33,783 bases of DNA from a bacterium (GTDB lineage Bacteria; Patescibacteriota; Minisyncoccia; Phycocordibacterales; Phycocordibacteraceae), in contig JAUSCN010000025.1 in NCBI GenBank assembly GCA_030651285.1, positions 1-33,783 of the forward strand, given 5' to 3'. Position 1 is the first letter of the stretch; each line of letters begins with the position of its first letter. Shown here piece after piece: positions 22,416 through 28,734 of the stretch. The notes under the pieces are model-generated. The model made no database searches. It was not told where the DNA came from and saw only the letters and a list, made by a program, of their open reading frames with translations. A program made the translations under genes and the position numbers.

Positions 22416-23297
22416 TTAAACCTGCTGCCCAACTGAAACGTTGTAGGAGCACCTCTCAGAACAAAATGTCCCCTCTTCTTTTTGGCACACCTCGCAGGCA
22501 AGGAAATGCAGATGGCACGTATCGTCAGCACAGTTTACATACGACTCAGTCTTTGCACCACAGAGGAAGCACTTCCCGACAATTTCCCTGTCACCACCGA
22601 AATCCATCGTGAGACGCCCATCAAACGTATAGAGCGTGCCGAGGTAATCTTTACCTGGATATTTTTCCATGTACCCATGTATGCCATTATCCAGCTGGTA
22701 CACATCGGCAAACCCTTCTGAAAGAAGGTACGCTGACATCTTTTCGCAACGCACTCCGCCCGTACACACCGTGAGCACTGTCTTGTTCTTGAGGGGCTCG
22801 AGAAGCGGAAGCGCCTCGGGTAAATCGCGGGAATTATTAAGTTTCGGATTGATCGAATTTCTAAAATGCCCCGATTCAAATTCATAATCATTTCGCATAT
22901 CGACGACCACGAAGTCCTTCTGGCTTTCGTACCATGAGCGGAGCTCTTCAGGGCGTAAGTGCCGTGCCGTCTGCTTGCGCGGATCAACCCTTTCCTTATC
23001 AAAACGAGTTCCGACTATTTCGTCGCGCACTTTTACGGAGAGCTTTGGAAACGAAGCGCCATTGCCCAGACTTGTTTTGACCTGTACATCACTAAAGCGA
23101 GGGTCTTCAAGAAACTCGTCCTTGAATATATTCGTATGCTCTAGTGAGCCCTCGAGGGTTCCATTGATTCCCTCTTCTGCCACGATCACTCGGCCGGCAA
23201 GGCCGAGTGATCGTGCACGCGCAGTTACCCACCCTTTCAAGGTCTCGGGATCGTCGATCGTCACATATTTATAGAAAAGCAGCACCTGGTGTGTCAT
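22416..23297 (-). CDS. trhO: tRNA uridine(34) hydroxylase, rhodanese family
   Basis: 293 aa. An N-terminal acylphosphatase-like domain (VIVAEEGINGTLEG, SFPKLSVKVRDEIV) is followed by a rhodanese domain with active site VCTGGVRCEKMSAYL, and a Cys-rich C-terminus (CFLCGAKTESYVNC, CHLHFLACEVC, CSERC) that probably binds zinc. This is the TrhO (YceA, UPF0176) layout; TrhO hydroxylates uridine 34 of certain tRNAs in the first step to 5-(carboxy)methoxyuridine. With tgt and dus it is a third tRNA-modifying enzyme here. Leaderless: TATAGG ends 8 nt before the ATG. Confidence 0.94.
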   Translation of the reverse strand: MTHQVLLFYKYVTIDDPETLKGWVTARARSLGLAGRVIVAEEGINGTLEGSLEHTNIFKDEFLEDPRFSDVQVKTSLGNGASFPKLSVKVRDEIVGTRFDKERVDPRKQTARHLRPEELRSWYESQKDFVVVDMRNDYEFESGHFRNSINPKLNNSRDLPEALPLLEPLKNKTVLTVCTGGVRCEKMSAYLLSEGFADVYQLDNGIHGYMEKYPGKDYLGTLYTFDGRLTMDFGGDREIVGKCFLCGAKTESYVNCADDTCHLHFLACEVCQKEEGTFCSERCSYNVSVGQQV

Positions 23298-23305
23298 GGC
23301 CCCAT

Positions 23306-23311
23306 CCTATA
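23306..23311 (-). promoter_or_regulatory. -10 element for trhO
   Basis: Minus-strand TATAGG, 8 nt before the ATG at 23297. Confidence 0.4.
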
Positions 23312-23350
23312 ACGAATTTTAATAGTTGTAGAGCGTGCACAAAATAAAAA

Positions 23351-23381
23351 GAGTCCCCAGCGCATCGTGCGCTGGGGACTC
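23351..23381 (-). terminator. Terminator of the 23401 orphan gene
   Basis: Perfect 14-bp stem (23351-23364 with 23368-23381), loop of 3 nt, followed on the minus strand by TTTTTATTTT. Confidence 0.9.
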
Positions 23382-23400
23382 ACAAAAATAGAACTGGGCT

Positions 23401-23997
23401 CTACACAGCCTTGCGAGGGCGAAGACGGAAAAGGAACGGGGTTTGCAATTTAAAACAAACATGCGGGGCCGCACCCCTCGCCGACAGACAAAGACCGTTG
23501 CTAGACTGCCGCATGAGGCGGAAGATGAATGGCTTACGATGAGGCACCTCAATCGGAGCCATTGCGATCAGCAGATGCTCCAAATCATACTGATTCGGAA
23601 ACTGAGACCAGATGTATGGACCGACCTGTGCAGGCAAAATGTCGATGACATGATCTTCCGGAAGAAGCGAGGCATTCTGTTCGCTCCACATCGCGAGGCG
23701 ATCCGGATTAATCAACTCACTCAGCGACATTTTCCTTTGTCCGAAGTCATTTGGTGAAAGCCTGATTGTTGCAATTTCCTGTGTAGGTTCCTGCACATCA
23801 AGCAGGTTGTTCTGCACAACCATTAGAGCCACCTTTGACATTGAGATGTTGTCTGTAAACACTTTTTTCTGCAGCTTCGCAGCGTAGGCGCCACCAATGA
23901 AAACGGTCCCCCAGGGGGCGAACTTCGGCACAGCAAGAGCAGGTTCCCGACGCGCCCTTTTGGTGGCTCGCAAGCTGATTGTAGCAACAGATTCCAT
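23401..23997 (-). CDS. Orphan basic protein with structured mRNA leader
   Basis: 198 aa, basic at both ends (RATKRARREPALAVP near the start; RPRKAV at the end). No signal peptide and no recognised domain. The middle part (SEQNASLLPEDHVIDILPAQVGPYIWSQFPNQYDLEHLLIAMAP) looks globular. The start is ATG 23997, preceded by GGAGGTG; the frame extends nine codons further but without a ribosome site. Its promoter lies about 130 nt upstream, and the leader holds a long hairpin, so expression may be controlled at RNA level. It has its own terminator. Confidence 0.68.
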   Translation of the reverse strand: MESVATISLRATKRARREPALAVPKFAPWGTVFIGGAYAAKLQKKVFTDNISMSKVALMVVQNNLLDVQEPTQEIATIRLSPNDFGQRKMSLSELINPDRLAMWSEQNASLLPEDHVIDILPAQVGPYIWSQFPNQYDLEHLLIAMAPIEVPHRKPFIFRLMRQSSNGLCLSARGAAPHVCFKLQTPFLFRLRPRKAV

Positions 23998-24050
23998 GAA
24001 CACCTCCATCGTGACAATATGCATCGCTGTTCAAGCTGGTCCGTGATCGG

Positions 24051-24102
24051 ATTCGCCACAGCAGAAAATGGCAGAAACCTGCCCCTTTCTGCTGTGGCGA
24101 AT
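24051..24102 (-). promoter_or_regulatory. Long hairpin in the leader of the 23401 gene
   Basis: A 17-bp perfect outer stem (24051-24067 with 24086-24102) encloses a 5-bp inner stem GGCAG/CTGCC, separated by a 2x2 internal loop. Neither side shows a U tract. It lies between the predicted transcription start (about 24127) and the start codon, so a regulatory or mRNA-stabilising leader is favoured over a terminator of the upstream gene. Confidence 0.65.
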
Positions 24103-24133
24103 GCGCAAGGTTTTCTCAAAGAACTACCGCAGC

Positions 24134-24162
24134 AATATGTCACTAATACATATAAACGTCAA
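24134..24162 (-). promoter_or_regulatory. Promoter of the 23401 gene
   Basis: Minus-strand TTGACG (24157-24162), 17-nt spacer, CATATT (24134-24139). Confidence 0.45.
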
Positions 24163-24245
24163 TCTAAACGTAATGGTTCAATAGCTTGGAAACACCCGGA
24201 CGATTTAACCACCTACTTCCGAGCGGTTGATAGAATACGTTGTGA

Positions 24246-24686
24246 TTAATTCCGTCTTGAAATCACCTCGTCGAAGGCAAACATTTTTAATTTCTCTACC
24301 AGATCCTGAGTATCGGACCATGTAAAAGTCGCGGTACCTACACCTGGAAGATAGGTCTTGGTCACATCCTCTTTCACCGCGACAACTACTGGGATGCCGC
24401 GGGCCATTGCGTACCCTACCTCCAGAAGTATTCCTTCGCTTTTCTCATCTGAAGTAAGAAGCACGAACAGGAGATCCATGTCATTTAATTTTGAGAATGC
24501 GTGGAATACGTAGTGATGGGCTGCGAAATTCTTATAATTATCAGTCCCAGGCTGAAGCTCAGGGTCGTGGAACGTTGAATATGCAACATGCCCTGCTTCA
24601 GTCAGCGCATCGCACACAGGAGCCAGAAGCTTGTCAAGAGCTTCAGCTTTCTCTCCTGAAAATTTGTATGCGATGAAGATTTTCAT
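24246..24686 (-). CDS. Nucleoside 2-deoxyribosyltransferase-like protein
   Basis: 146 aa, Rossmann-like. MKIFIAYKFSGEKAEALDKLLAPVCDALTEAGH is the usual beginning, and MDLLFVLLTSDEKSEGILLEVGYAMARGIPVVVAVK holds the (G/S)xxxEvGyA motif with the nucleophilic Glu. Family members cleave or exchange N-glycosidic bonds of nucleosides or nucleotides in salvage; some relatives act in nucleotide signalling. The -10 (TAAGAT, 9 nt before the ATG) is at the edge of the 39-bp direct repeat, so its upstream promoter region was shaped by the insertion next door. Confidence 0.83.
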   Translation of the reverse strand: MKIFIAYKFSGEKAEALDKLLAPVCDALTEAGHVAYSTFHDPELQPGTDNYKNFAAHHYVFHAFSKLNDMDLLFVLLTSDEKSEGILLEVGYAMARGIPVVVAVKEDVTKTYLPGVGTATFTWSDTQDLVEKLKMFAFDEVISRRN

Positions 24687-24701
24687 ATGTTCTGTATCTT
24701 A

Positions 24702-24740
24702 TAATGGATCGCTTCGCTTGGAAAAAACTTCAATTCGGCT
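24702..24740. repeat. 39-bp direct repeat, left copy
   Basis: Identical to 25772-25810. It flanks the DUF4238 gene on the side away from tRNA-Gln, between that gene and the deoxyribosyltransferase promoter. Probable attachment-site-like duplication. Confidence 0.9.
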
Positions 24741-24768
24741 AGCCTTATCGGTCTCGTACATTATACCG

Positions 24769-25623
24769 TCAAGCTCCCATTGGTTTTTCTGGAGACTTTT
24801 TTGAGCCCACTTCGATGCTACTCGAAACGTTGATGTTCGGATCAATGTAATACTCAAAAGCACGCTCACAGACACAACGGTTGATAATGTCAACAAAGTC
24901 ATTGTCTATTTCTCTATACTCGATTGTAGATACTTGGTTGGTGGCTCCCACTTTTCCCATCAATTCAAGAGCTGTTCTTGCTTTGGGAAAGATCAATGCA
25001 TGAGAGGGAGAAATTACAATCACCGCTACCCCGTCAAATTCTTCTCCTATGGAAATAGAACCATTGTCACCGATAGCAAATTTTCTATCGCTAGCTGTGT
25101 AAACAATACAAATGGGAGTGAGCGCGCTCATTTGGTAAGCGGCGTCTTTTCTATTTATGACATCTTGTATGGCTCTTAGCTGTGATCTTTTTATATCTTC
25201 TTCCAGATTCCCTAGTTCAAATATGCCATTAATACGTCGCCAGTCTGACCTTTGGTCAGAACCACCTCCTCCTCTGTCTTTTTTGTATGTATGAAAGCCT
25301 ACAAACTCATTGGATCTGTAATATGTAACGTGCCTGAACTCAATGAGGGTCTCATGTTCTTGGAGCGTAAGTTTCCCTTTTGAGATTATTTTGTCAACCA
25401 ACGGAGCGTATATAGTTTCTCTGGTTTTGAGCAAATCTTCAATTTCGTTAGGATTAAAATCATCATGCTCATAGAAGTACTCCCCATACATACTTCCTGT
25501 TGGAGTTTTTGGTAGAAATTTCTTATACCTTTTGTCGAAGAAATTCAAACTACCAGAATTGAGAAATTTCTTCAGGATAAACCTGGGAATATAATGCTGA
25601 ACTTTTGTTTGTTGATTTGTCAT
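24769..25623 (-). CDS. DUF4238 family protein on a repeat-flanked insert
   Basis: 284 aa. VQHYIPRFILKKFLN at the N-terminus is the signature of DUF4238 (HYxPrfyLknF). The rest fits the family: LLKTRETIYAPLVDKII, LIEFRHVTYYRSNEF, RKFAIGDNGSISIG and SPSHALIFPKA. Function is unknown; members are sporadic and often near mobile or defence genes, which is general knowledge and not shown here. ATG 25623 is preferred over the GTG at 25638 because the family signature follows it closely; no Shine-Dalgarno site is seen. The DNA is clearly more AT-rich than its neighbours and lies between two 39-bp direct repeats, one touching tRNA-Gln, so recent acquisition is likely. Confidence 0.85.
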   Translation of the reverse strand: MTNQQTKVQHYIPRFILKKFLNSGSLNFFDKRYKKFLPKTPTGSMYGEYFYEHDDFNPNEIEDLLKTRETIYAPLVDKIISKGKLTLQEHETLIEFRHVTYYRSNEFVGFHTYKKDRGGGGSDQRSDWRRINGIFELGNLEEDIKRSQLRAIQDVINRKDAAYQMSALTPICIVYTASDRKFAIGDNGSISIGEEFDGVAVIVISPSHALIFPKARTALELMGKVGATNQVSTIEYREIDNDFVDIINRCVCERAFEYYIDPNINVSSSIEVGSKKSPEKPMGA

Positions 25624-25673
25624 AAAAACACTCGGCACTCTCTTTGGAGTCCGAACCTACCTCAAAAAACCTC

Positions 25674-25697
25674 CGTCGAAATTAGCAAATTTCGACG
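25674..25697. repeat. Hairpin upstream of the DUF4238 gene
   Basis: A 10-bp perfect stem (25674-25683 with 25688-25697), loop AGCA, followed on the plus strand by CGATTTTTACG. It could end plus-strand transcripts or lie in the leader of DUF4238. No plus-strand gene is known here. Confidence 0.5.
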
Positions 25698-25771
25698 CGA
25701 TTTTTACGCTTCCAATTCTAATACCTTCTTGTACCTAAGACGGCACTGCGAAGCGAATCAAAGCTTTTTTC

Positions 25772-25810
25772 TAATGGATCGCTTCGCTTGGAAAAAACTT
25801 CAATTCGGCT
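25772..25810. repeat. 39-bp direct repeat, right copy, abutting tRNA-Gln
   Basis: Identical to 24702-24740. Its end covers the discriminator base and last acceptor base of tRNA-Gln, as expected for an integration site at a tRNA 3' end. Confidence 0.9.
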
Positions 25811-25879
25811 GGGAGGCTAGGAATCGGACCTAGATTGAGAGATTCAAAGTCTCCCGTCCTACCATTAGACGACCTCCCA
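25809..25879 (-). tRNA. tRNA-Gln (anticodon TTG)
   Basis: 71 nt with discriminator. Acceptor TGGGAGG/CCTCCCA, D arm GTC-TAATGGTAG-GAC, anticodon arm GGAGA-CTTTGAA-TCTCT (anticodon TTG), T arm CTAGG-TCCGATT-CCTAG. Discriminator G fits glutamine. CCA is not fully encoded (GCCG follows). The T loop has C where nearly all tRNAs have U (pseudouridine 55). The upstream helix-turn-helix gene on the same strand ends inside this tRNA. Confidence 0.93.
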
Positions 25880-26552
25880 ATGAAGCAACGATACCATGAA
25901 CCCATCCATTGATTTTTCGATTCAGAACCGTGCTTGAATTCACTTTAATCCTTATCAGGCCGTGATACAAGTCAGCAACATTTTTTCGCTTTGTTTTTGG
26001 ATTACCCTTCTTTAAATATACTCGGTCAAGCTGTTTTGGAGATATGCTGAGCTCGCGTATCCACCAACGTTTAAAAGTTTCTGTTTCAGATTTACGCGTT
26101 TCGTGGACATACAGTTCAAAACAAATTGCTGACGGCGGGACTTTCATTTGCCGAAGCCATTTCAAGAAGACAAGAAGCATCCGCGCATCGGAATTGTTAA
26201 ATGTAACGCCCGTGCTCGGTGAGTGATCATACTGCTTGGAACCTTCAGCCCAATAAAGAGCGACGCCAATGAGCCAAAGTTCGCGAGCTGAAAGCCTATT
26301 TACATCAATGAAGCCTTGTTTCTCAAGCGCTTCTACTTCTGAGATTCGATTCTGGTGTCGTACCTGAGCGCCGCGCAGAGCTGCAGACTTTCGTTTCTTA
26401 GTGATGCGCTGTTTCTGAGGAGTCGCGAGCTGAACGGATTTGAGCCAGTCGGAGAGAGTTGATTTGGCGATTGGGATTTCAGAAAGGATTTCCGAGTACG
26501 TTTTACCCTCTTTACGCAACTGAATCGCCTGCTGCTTTTCAATAGACTTCAT
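25830..26552 (-). CDS. Helix-turn-helix / LAGLIDADG-like protein overlapping tRNA-Gln
   Basis: 240 aa. Residues 1-45 form a resolvase-type helix-turn-helix (QAIQLRKEGKTYSEILSEIPIAKSTLSDWLK). The rest contains ELWLIGVALYWAEGSKQ and VTFNNSDARMLLVFLKWLRQM, the pattern of a widespread patescibacterial family that resembles LAGLIDADG homing endonucleases, so a DNA-binding protein, perhaps a nuclease, is likely. The last 17 codons (positions 25830-25879) coincide with the 5' part of tRNA-Gln on the same strand, ending SLGGRLMVGRETLNLSI. Either the natural stop was lost or the tRNA is processed from this mRNA. TAATAT ends 9 nt before the ATG. Confidence 0.8.
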   Translation of the reverse strand: MKSIEKQQAIQLRKEGKTYSEILSEIPIAKSTLSDWLKSVQLATPQKQRITKKRKSAALRGAQVRHQNRISEVEALEKQGFIDVNRLSARELWLIGVALYWAEGSKQYDHSPSTGVTFNNSDARMLLVFLKWLRQMKVPPSAICFELYVHETRKSETETFKRWWIRELSISPKQLDRVYLKKGNPKTKRKNVADLYHGLIRIKVNSSTVLNRKINGWVHGIVASLGGRLMVGRETLNLSI

Positions 26553-26561
26553 ATAGGTAGC

Positions 26562-26567
26562 ATATTA
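26562..26567 (-). promoter_or_regulatory. -10 element for the helix-turn-helix gene
   Basis: Minus-strand TGC-TAATAT (extended), 9 nt before the ATG at 26552. It may also drive tRNA-Gln. Confidence 0.45.
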
Positions 26568-26601
26568 GCACTAGAACAATATACTACCTATTTTGTGTGG
26601 A

Positions 26602-27627
26602 TTATTCGGGAAAGAGCTCCAAGACAGCGAGTTCGAGCGGGAGGGCGGGAATAGGGGCGTAGCGAATGCGGTCTGCGGCATTTAGGAACGCGAGCAGGGC
26701 TGCGGGAGTGATGCCTTTTTCTTTTGCGAAGGTTTCGAGTGCGGCAAAATCGTCCGCGCCGAGCTCGCTCTGGAGCGAGGCGCGGAGGTCTGGTGCGTAG
26801 CGCATGAGAAGTGTGGCGCGGAGTGTTTCGAGCACGAGCTCAAGGAAAAGCTTCATGTCGACTCCAGCTTTTGCTGCCTGCTCAATGGCAGTAAGCGCTT
26901 TGTTGCGGTCAGTCATAGCAAGTGCAGAAATGAGCGCGTGCACTTGCTCGCGGCGCGGTGCACCCGTCGCAGCTTCTACAACTTCTCGCGAAAGCGACTT
27001 CCCTTCTACTCCAGAAAATACTCTTTGCAACACCGAGAGCGCGTCGCGATACGAGCCTCCTGCAAGCATCGCCACAAGCTCTGCAGCATCGCTTGCGAGC
27101 ACAAAGCCCTCTTTCTTTGCAACAGCCGCAATCATTCTCGCGAGAACTGCGCGCGTCGGCTTTTTGAATTCAAACACCTGACAGCGAGACTGCACGGTCT
27201 CTGGCACCTTCTCAAGCTCGGTCGTAGCAAGGATAAACACTGCGTGTGCTGGCGGCTCTTCGAGCGTCTTTAGGAATGCATTCCAGGCACCTTTCGAGAG
27301 CATGTGCACCTCGTCGAGAATGTACACCTTGTACGGAGACTGAAATGGAAGCGTATAGACGCCCTCAGTAAGCGCGCGAATGTCTTCTACACTGTTATTG
27401 CTCGCCGCGTCGACCTCATAGAGATCATTCTCGGTACAGCCGATAGCGCTCGCGAATATACGGGCGACCGACGTCTTACCAAGACCACGCGAGCCGGAAA
27501 AAAGATATGCATGTCCGATCTTCTTGCTCTTTGCGGCCTCCTCGAGCGGCTTAGTGACCTGTTCCTGCCCCACGACATCCGCAAAAGTTGCAGGCCGGTG
27601 TACGCGATAGAGAGACTGATGCGCCAT
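26602..27627 (-). CDS. dnaX: DNA polymerase III clamp-loader subunit gamma, short form
   Basis: 341 aa, the AAA+ ATPase that loads the sliding clamp. Seen: YRVHRPATFADVVGQE, Walker A GSRGLGKTSVARIF, Walker B/DExx YILDEVHMLS, sensor 1 FILATTELEKVPETVQSRCQVFEF with the arginine-finger SRC motif, and a C-terminal collar domain. Two oddities: the Cys4 zinc module normally between Walker A and the EIDAAS motif is absent (SAIGCTENDLYEVDAASNN), and the protein stops after domain III, so there is no tau region to bind DnaB or the polymerase. Both fit patescibacterial reduction. ATG 27627 is chosen: TATACT preceded by TGC ends 8 nt before it. Confidence 0.95.
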   Translation of the reverse strand: MAHQSLYRVHRPATFADVVGQEQVTKPLEEAAKSKKIGHAYLFSGSRGLGKTSVARIFASAIGCTENDLYEVDAASNNSVEDIRALTEGVYTLPFQSPYKVYILDEVHMLSKGAWNAFLKTLEEPPAHAVFILATTELEKVPETVQSRCQVFEFKKPTRAVLARMIAAVAKKEGFVLASDAAELVAMLAGGSYRDALSVLQRVFSGVEGKSLSREVVEAATGAPRREQVHALISALAMTDRNKALTAIEQAAKAGVDMKLFLELVLETLRATLLMRYAPDLRASLQSELGADDFAALETFAKEKGITPAALLAFLNAADRIRYAPIPALPLELAVLELFPE

Positions 27628-27635
27628 GTGCTCCG

Positions 27636-27663
27636 AGTATAGCAAATTACTGGTCTCGACCAG
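27636..27663 (-). promoter_or_regulatory. dnaX promoter with palindrome
   Basis: Minus-strand TGC-TATACT (27636-27641), 8 nt before the ATG at 27627. A perfect 14-bp palindrome CTGGTCTCGACCAG (27650-27663) sits where an operator would overlap the upstream promoter part; the operator role is a guess. Confidence 0.45.
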
Positions 27664-27724
27664 AATGTCTCGCTCGCTTTGTGGCGTGGATGCCGAGACA
27701 GGCTAACTGTTTTACTAAAACAAA

Positions 27725-27753
27725 ACGGCTAGCTGGAAAATCCAGCTAGCCGT
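27725..27753 (-). terminator. Terminator of the 27782 orphan gene
   Basis: A 13-bp perfect stem (27725-27737 with 27741-27753), loop of three, followed on the minus strand by TTTGTTTTAG. Confidence 0.9.
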
Positions 27754-27781
27754 CACTACTCAAAAAACAAACTAAGACTTC

Positions 27782-28210
27782 CTATCTGGAAGCCAAACTT
27801 TCACCGTTTTTTATTCTTAGGAGCGCTCTCCAAGGGAAACTTCCAACCCTCCGTCCCAATTCACTCAATAACCCACTATGATTCTTACCGAGTGGTATCC
27901 GAAAACCCACATGACCATTGGCTACGGTGGCGAGATAATACTTCGATCGCCTCCACTGAGGGCTACTGATCTTAGGAAAAGTCCTTCCTACTCCTCGGCT
28001 TCGAGGGAAATACCGCTTGATGACCTCTTCCTTTTCCTCCCTTTTGTCTTTCAGATGGACGGTGACATATTTCCCTGACCCAATTTCTTTTAGACATAAC
28101 AGGAATCGGAAGTACTTATCAACAGGGTCTTCAACCTGAATCAAAGAGACGTAATACTTCTTATTGCCTCGAGTAATCTTGCGTCGCAGTATCTTCTCAG
28201 CGTAGAGCAA
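27782..28210 (-). CDS. Orphan basic protein (array gene 4)
   Basis: 142 aa, very basic (KILRRKITRGNKKYY; KDKREEKEEVIKRYFPRSRG; RRSKYYLATVANGHVGFRIPLG). No signal peptide and no recognised domain; nucleic-acid binding is possible from charge only. Initiation appears to be at TTG 28210: GAGGAGG lies 8 nt before it, whereas another in-frame TTG two codons earlier would be only 2 nt from the ribosome site, and no ATG is available. It has its own promoter (TTGCGA-17-TACACT) and terminator. Last of four consecutive orphan units. Confidence 0.68.
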   Translation of the reverse strand: MLYAEKILRRKITRGNKKYYVSLIQVEDPVDKYFRFLLCLKEIGSGKYVTVHLKDKREEKEEVIKRYFPRSRGVGRTFPKISSPQWRRSKYYLATVANGHVGFRIPLGKNHSGLLSELGRRVGSFPWRALLRIKNGESLASR

Positions 28211-28248
28211 TTTCAAAACCTCCTCGTTAAAAGTTCAAACCCCGAGGG

Positions 28249-28277
28249 AGTGTACACTTACAAAATATATTTCGCAA
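28249..28277 (-). promoter_or_regulatory. Promoter of the 27782 gene
   Basis: Minus-strand TTGCGA (28272-28277), 17-nt spacer, TACACT (28249-28254). Nearly the same as the next two array promoters. Confidence 0.7.
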
Positions 28278-28293
28278 CGATACTTAAAAAATG

Positions 28294-28322
28294 CCAGCCG
28301 GCTAGAAAATCTAGCCGGCTGG
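28294..28322 (-). terminator. Terminator of the 28311 orphan gene, overlapping its stop
   Basis: A 13-bp perfect stem (28294-28306 with 28310-28322), loop of three, then CATTTTTTAAG on the minus strand. The upstream arm contains the TAG stop codon. Confidence 0.9.
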
Positions 28323-28613
28323 TGGTAAAAAATACATCTCTTCCTTTGTCGCCTGAATGGCCGCATGAACGCGGTCGATCTCTTCCTGAAGGTTTCTTAT
28401 CTGCCCAAAAACCTGCTGATACTTTACTCTATTCTCTTCAGGAATAATTACCCGACTGAAATTCGGATCCAACCGTACCCCGAGACTTGAGAGAGCGATC
28501 TGCAACTCAACCTTCTCGACATACAGCCCATGAAGACGCCCTTTTCGAGCGAGAAGTATGTGGTACATATTTCCGAACTGTAGATGCGTCCTTCCTCGCA
28601 GGGAAAACGGCAT
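28311..28613 (-). CDS. Orphan small protein (array gene 3)
   Basis: 100 aa. The first half is beta-like and basic (FGNMYHILLARKGRLHGLYVEKVELQIAL); the second half is a likely coiled coil (KYQQVFGQIRNLQEEIDRVHAAIQATKEE). No recognised family. ATG 28613 is preceded by AAAGGAGG at ideal spacing. The stop codon lies within the terminator hairpin, a very compact unit. It has its own promoter. Confidence 0.7.
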   Translation of the reverse strand: MPFSLRGRTHLQFGNMYHILLARKGRLHGLYVEKVELQIALSSLGVRLDPNFSRVIIPEENRVKYQQVFGQIRNLQEEIDRVHAAIQATKEEMYFLPPAG

Positions 28614-28654
28614 GAAAACCTCCTTTCAAATAAAGAACGAGATGTCTGAGGAAA

Positions 28655-28683
28655 AGTTTACGCGCAGGATGTATATTTCGCAA
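28655..28683 (-). promoter_or_regulatory. Promoter of the 28311 gene
   Basis: Minus-strand TTGCGA (28678-28683), 17-nt spacer, TAAACT (28655-28660). The TTGCGAAATATA block is shared with the 27782 promoter. Confidence 0.7.
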
Positions 28684-28695
28684 TCATAAAAAGAT

Positions 28696-28723
28696 GACGG
28701 CCACTCCCGTAGGAATGGCCGCC
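28696..28723 (-). terminator. Terminator of the 28735 orphan gene
   Basis: A 12-bp stem (28696-28707 with 28712-28723) with two G-U pairs that form only in minus-strand RNA, then ATCTTTTTATG. Confidence 0.85.
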
Positions 28724-28734
28724 TAAAACTCCCA

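Noticed and set aside
24019-24249. 76-codon plus-strand frame
   Set aside because: It runs through the leader hairpin and promoter of the minus-strand gene, has no ribosome site, and is composition-driven.
25632-25653. tRNA-like T-arm upstream of DUF4238
   Set aside because: Only a short imperfect stem around GGAGTCCGAACC; no acceptor, D or anticodon arm can be assembled.
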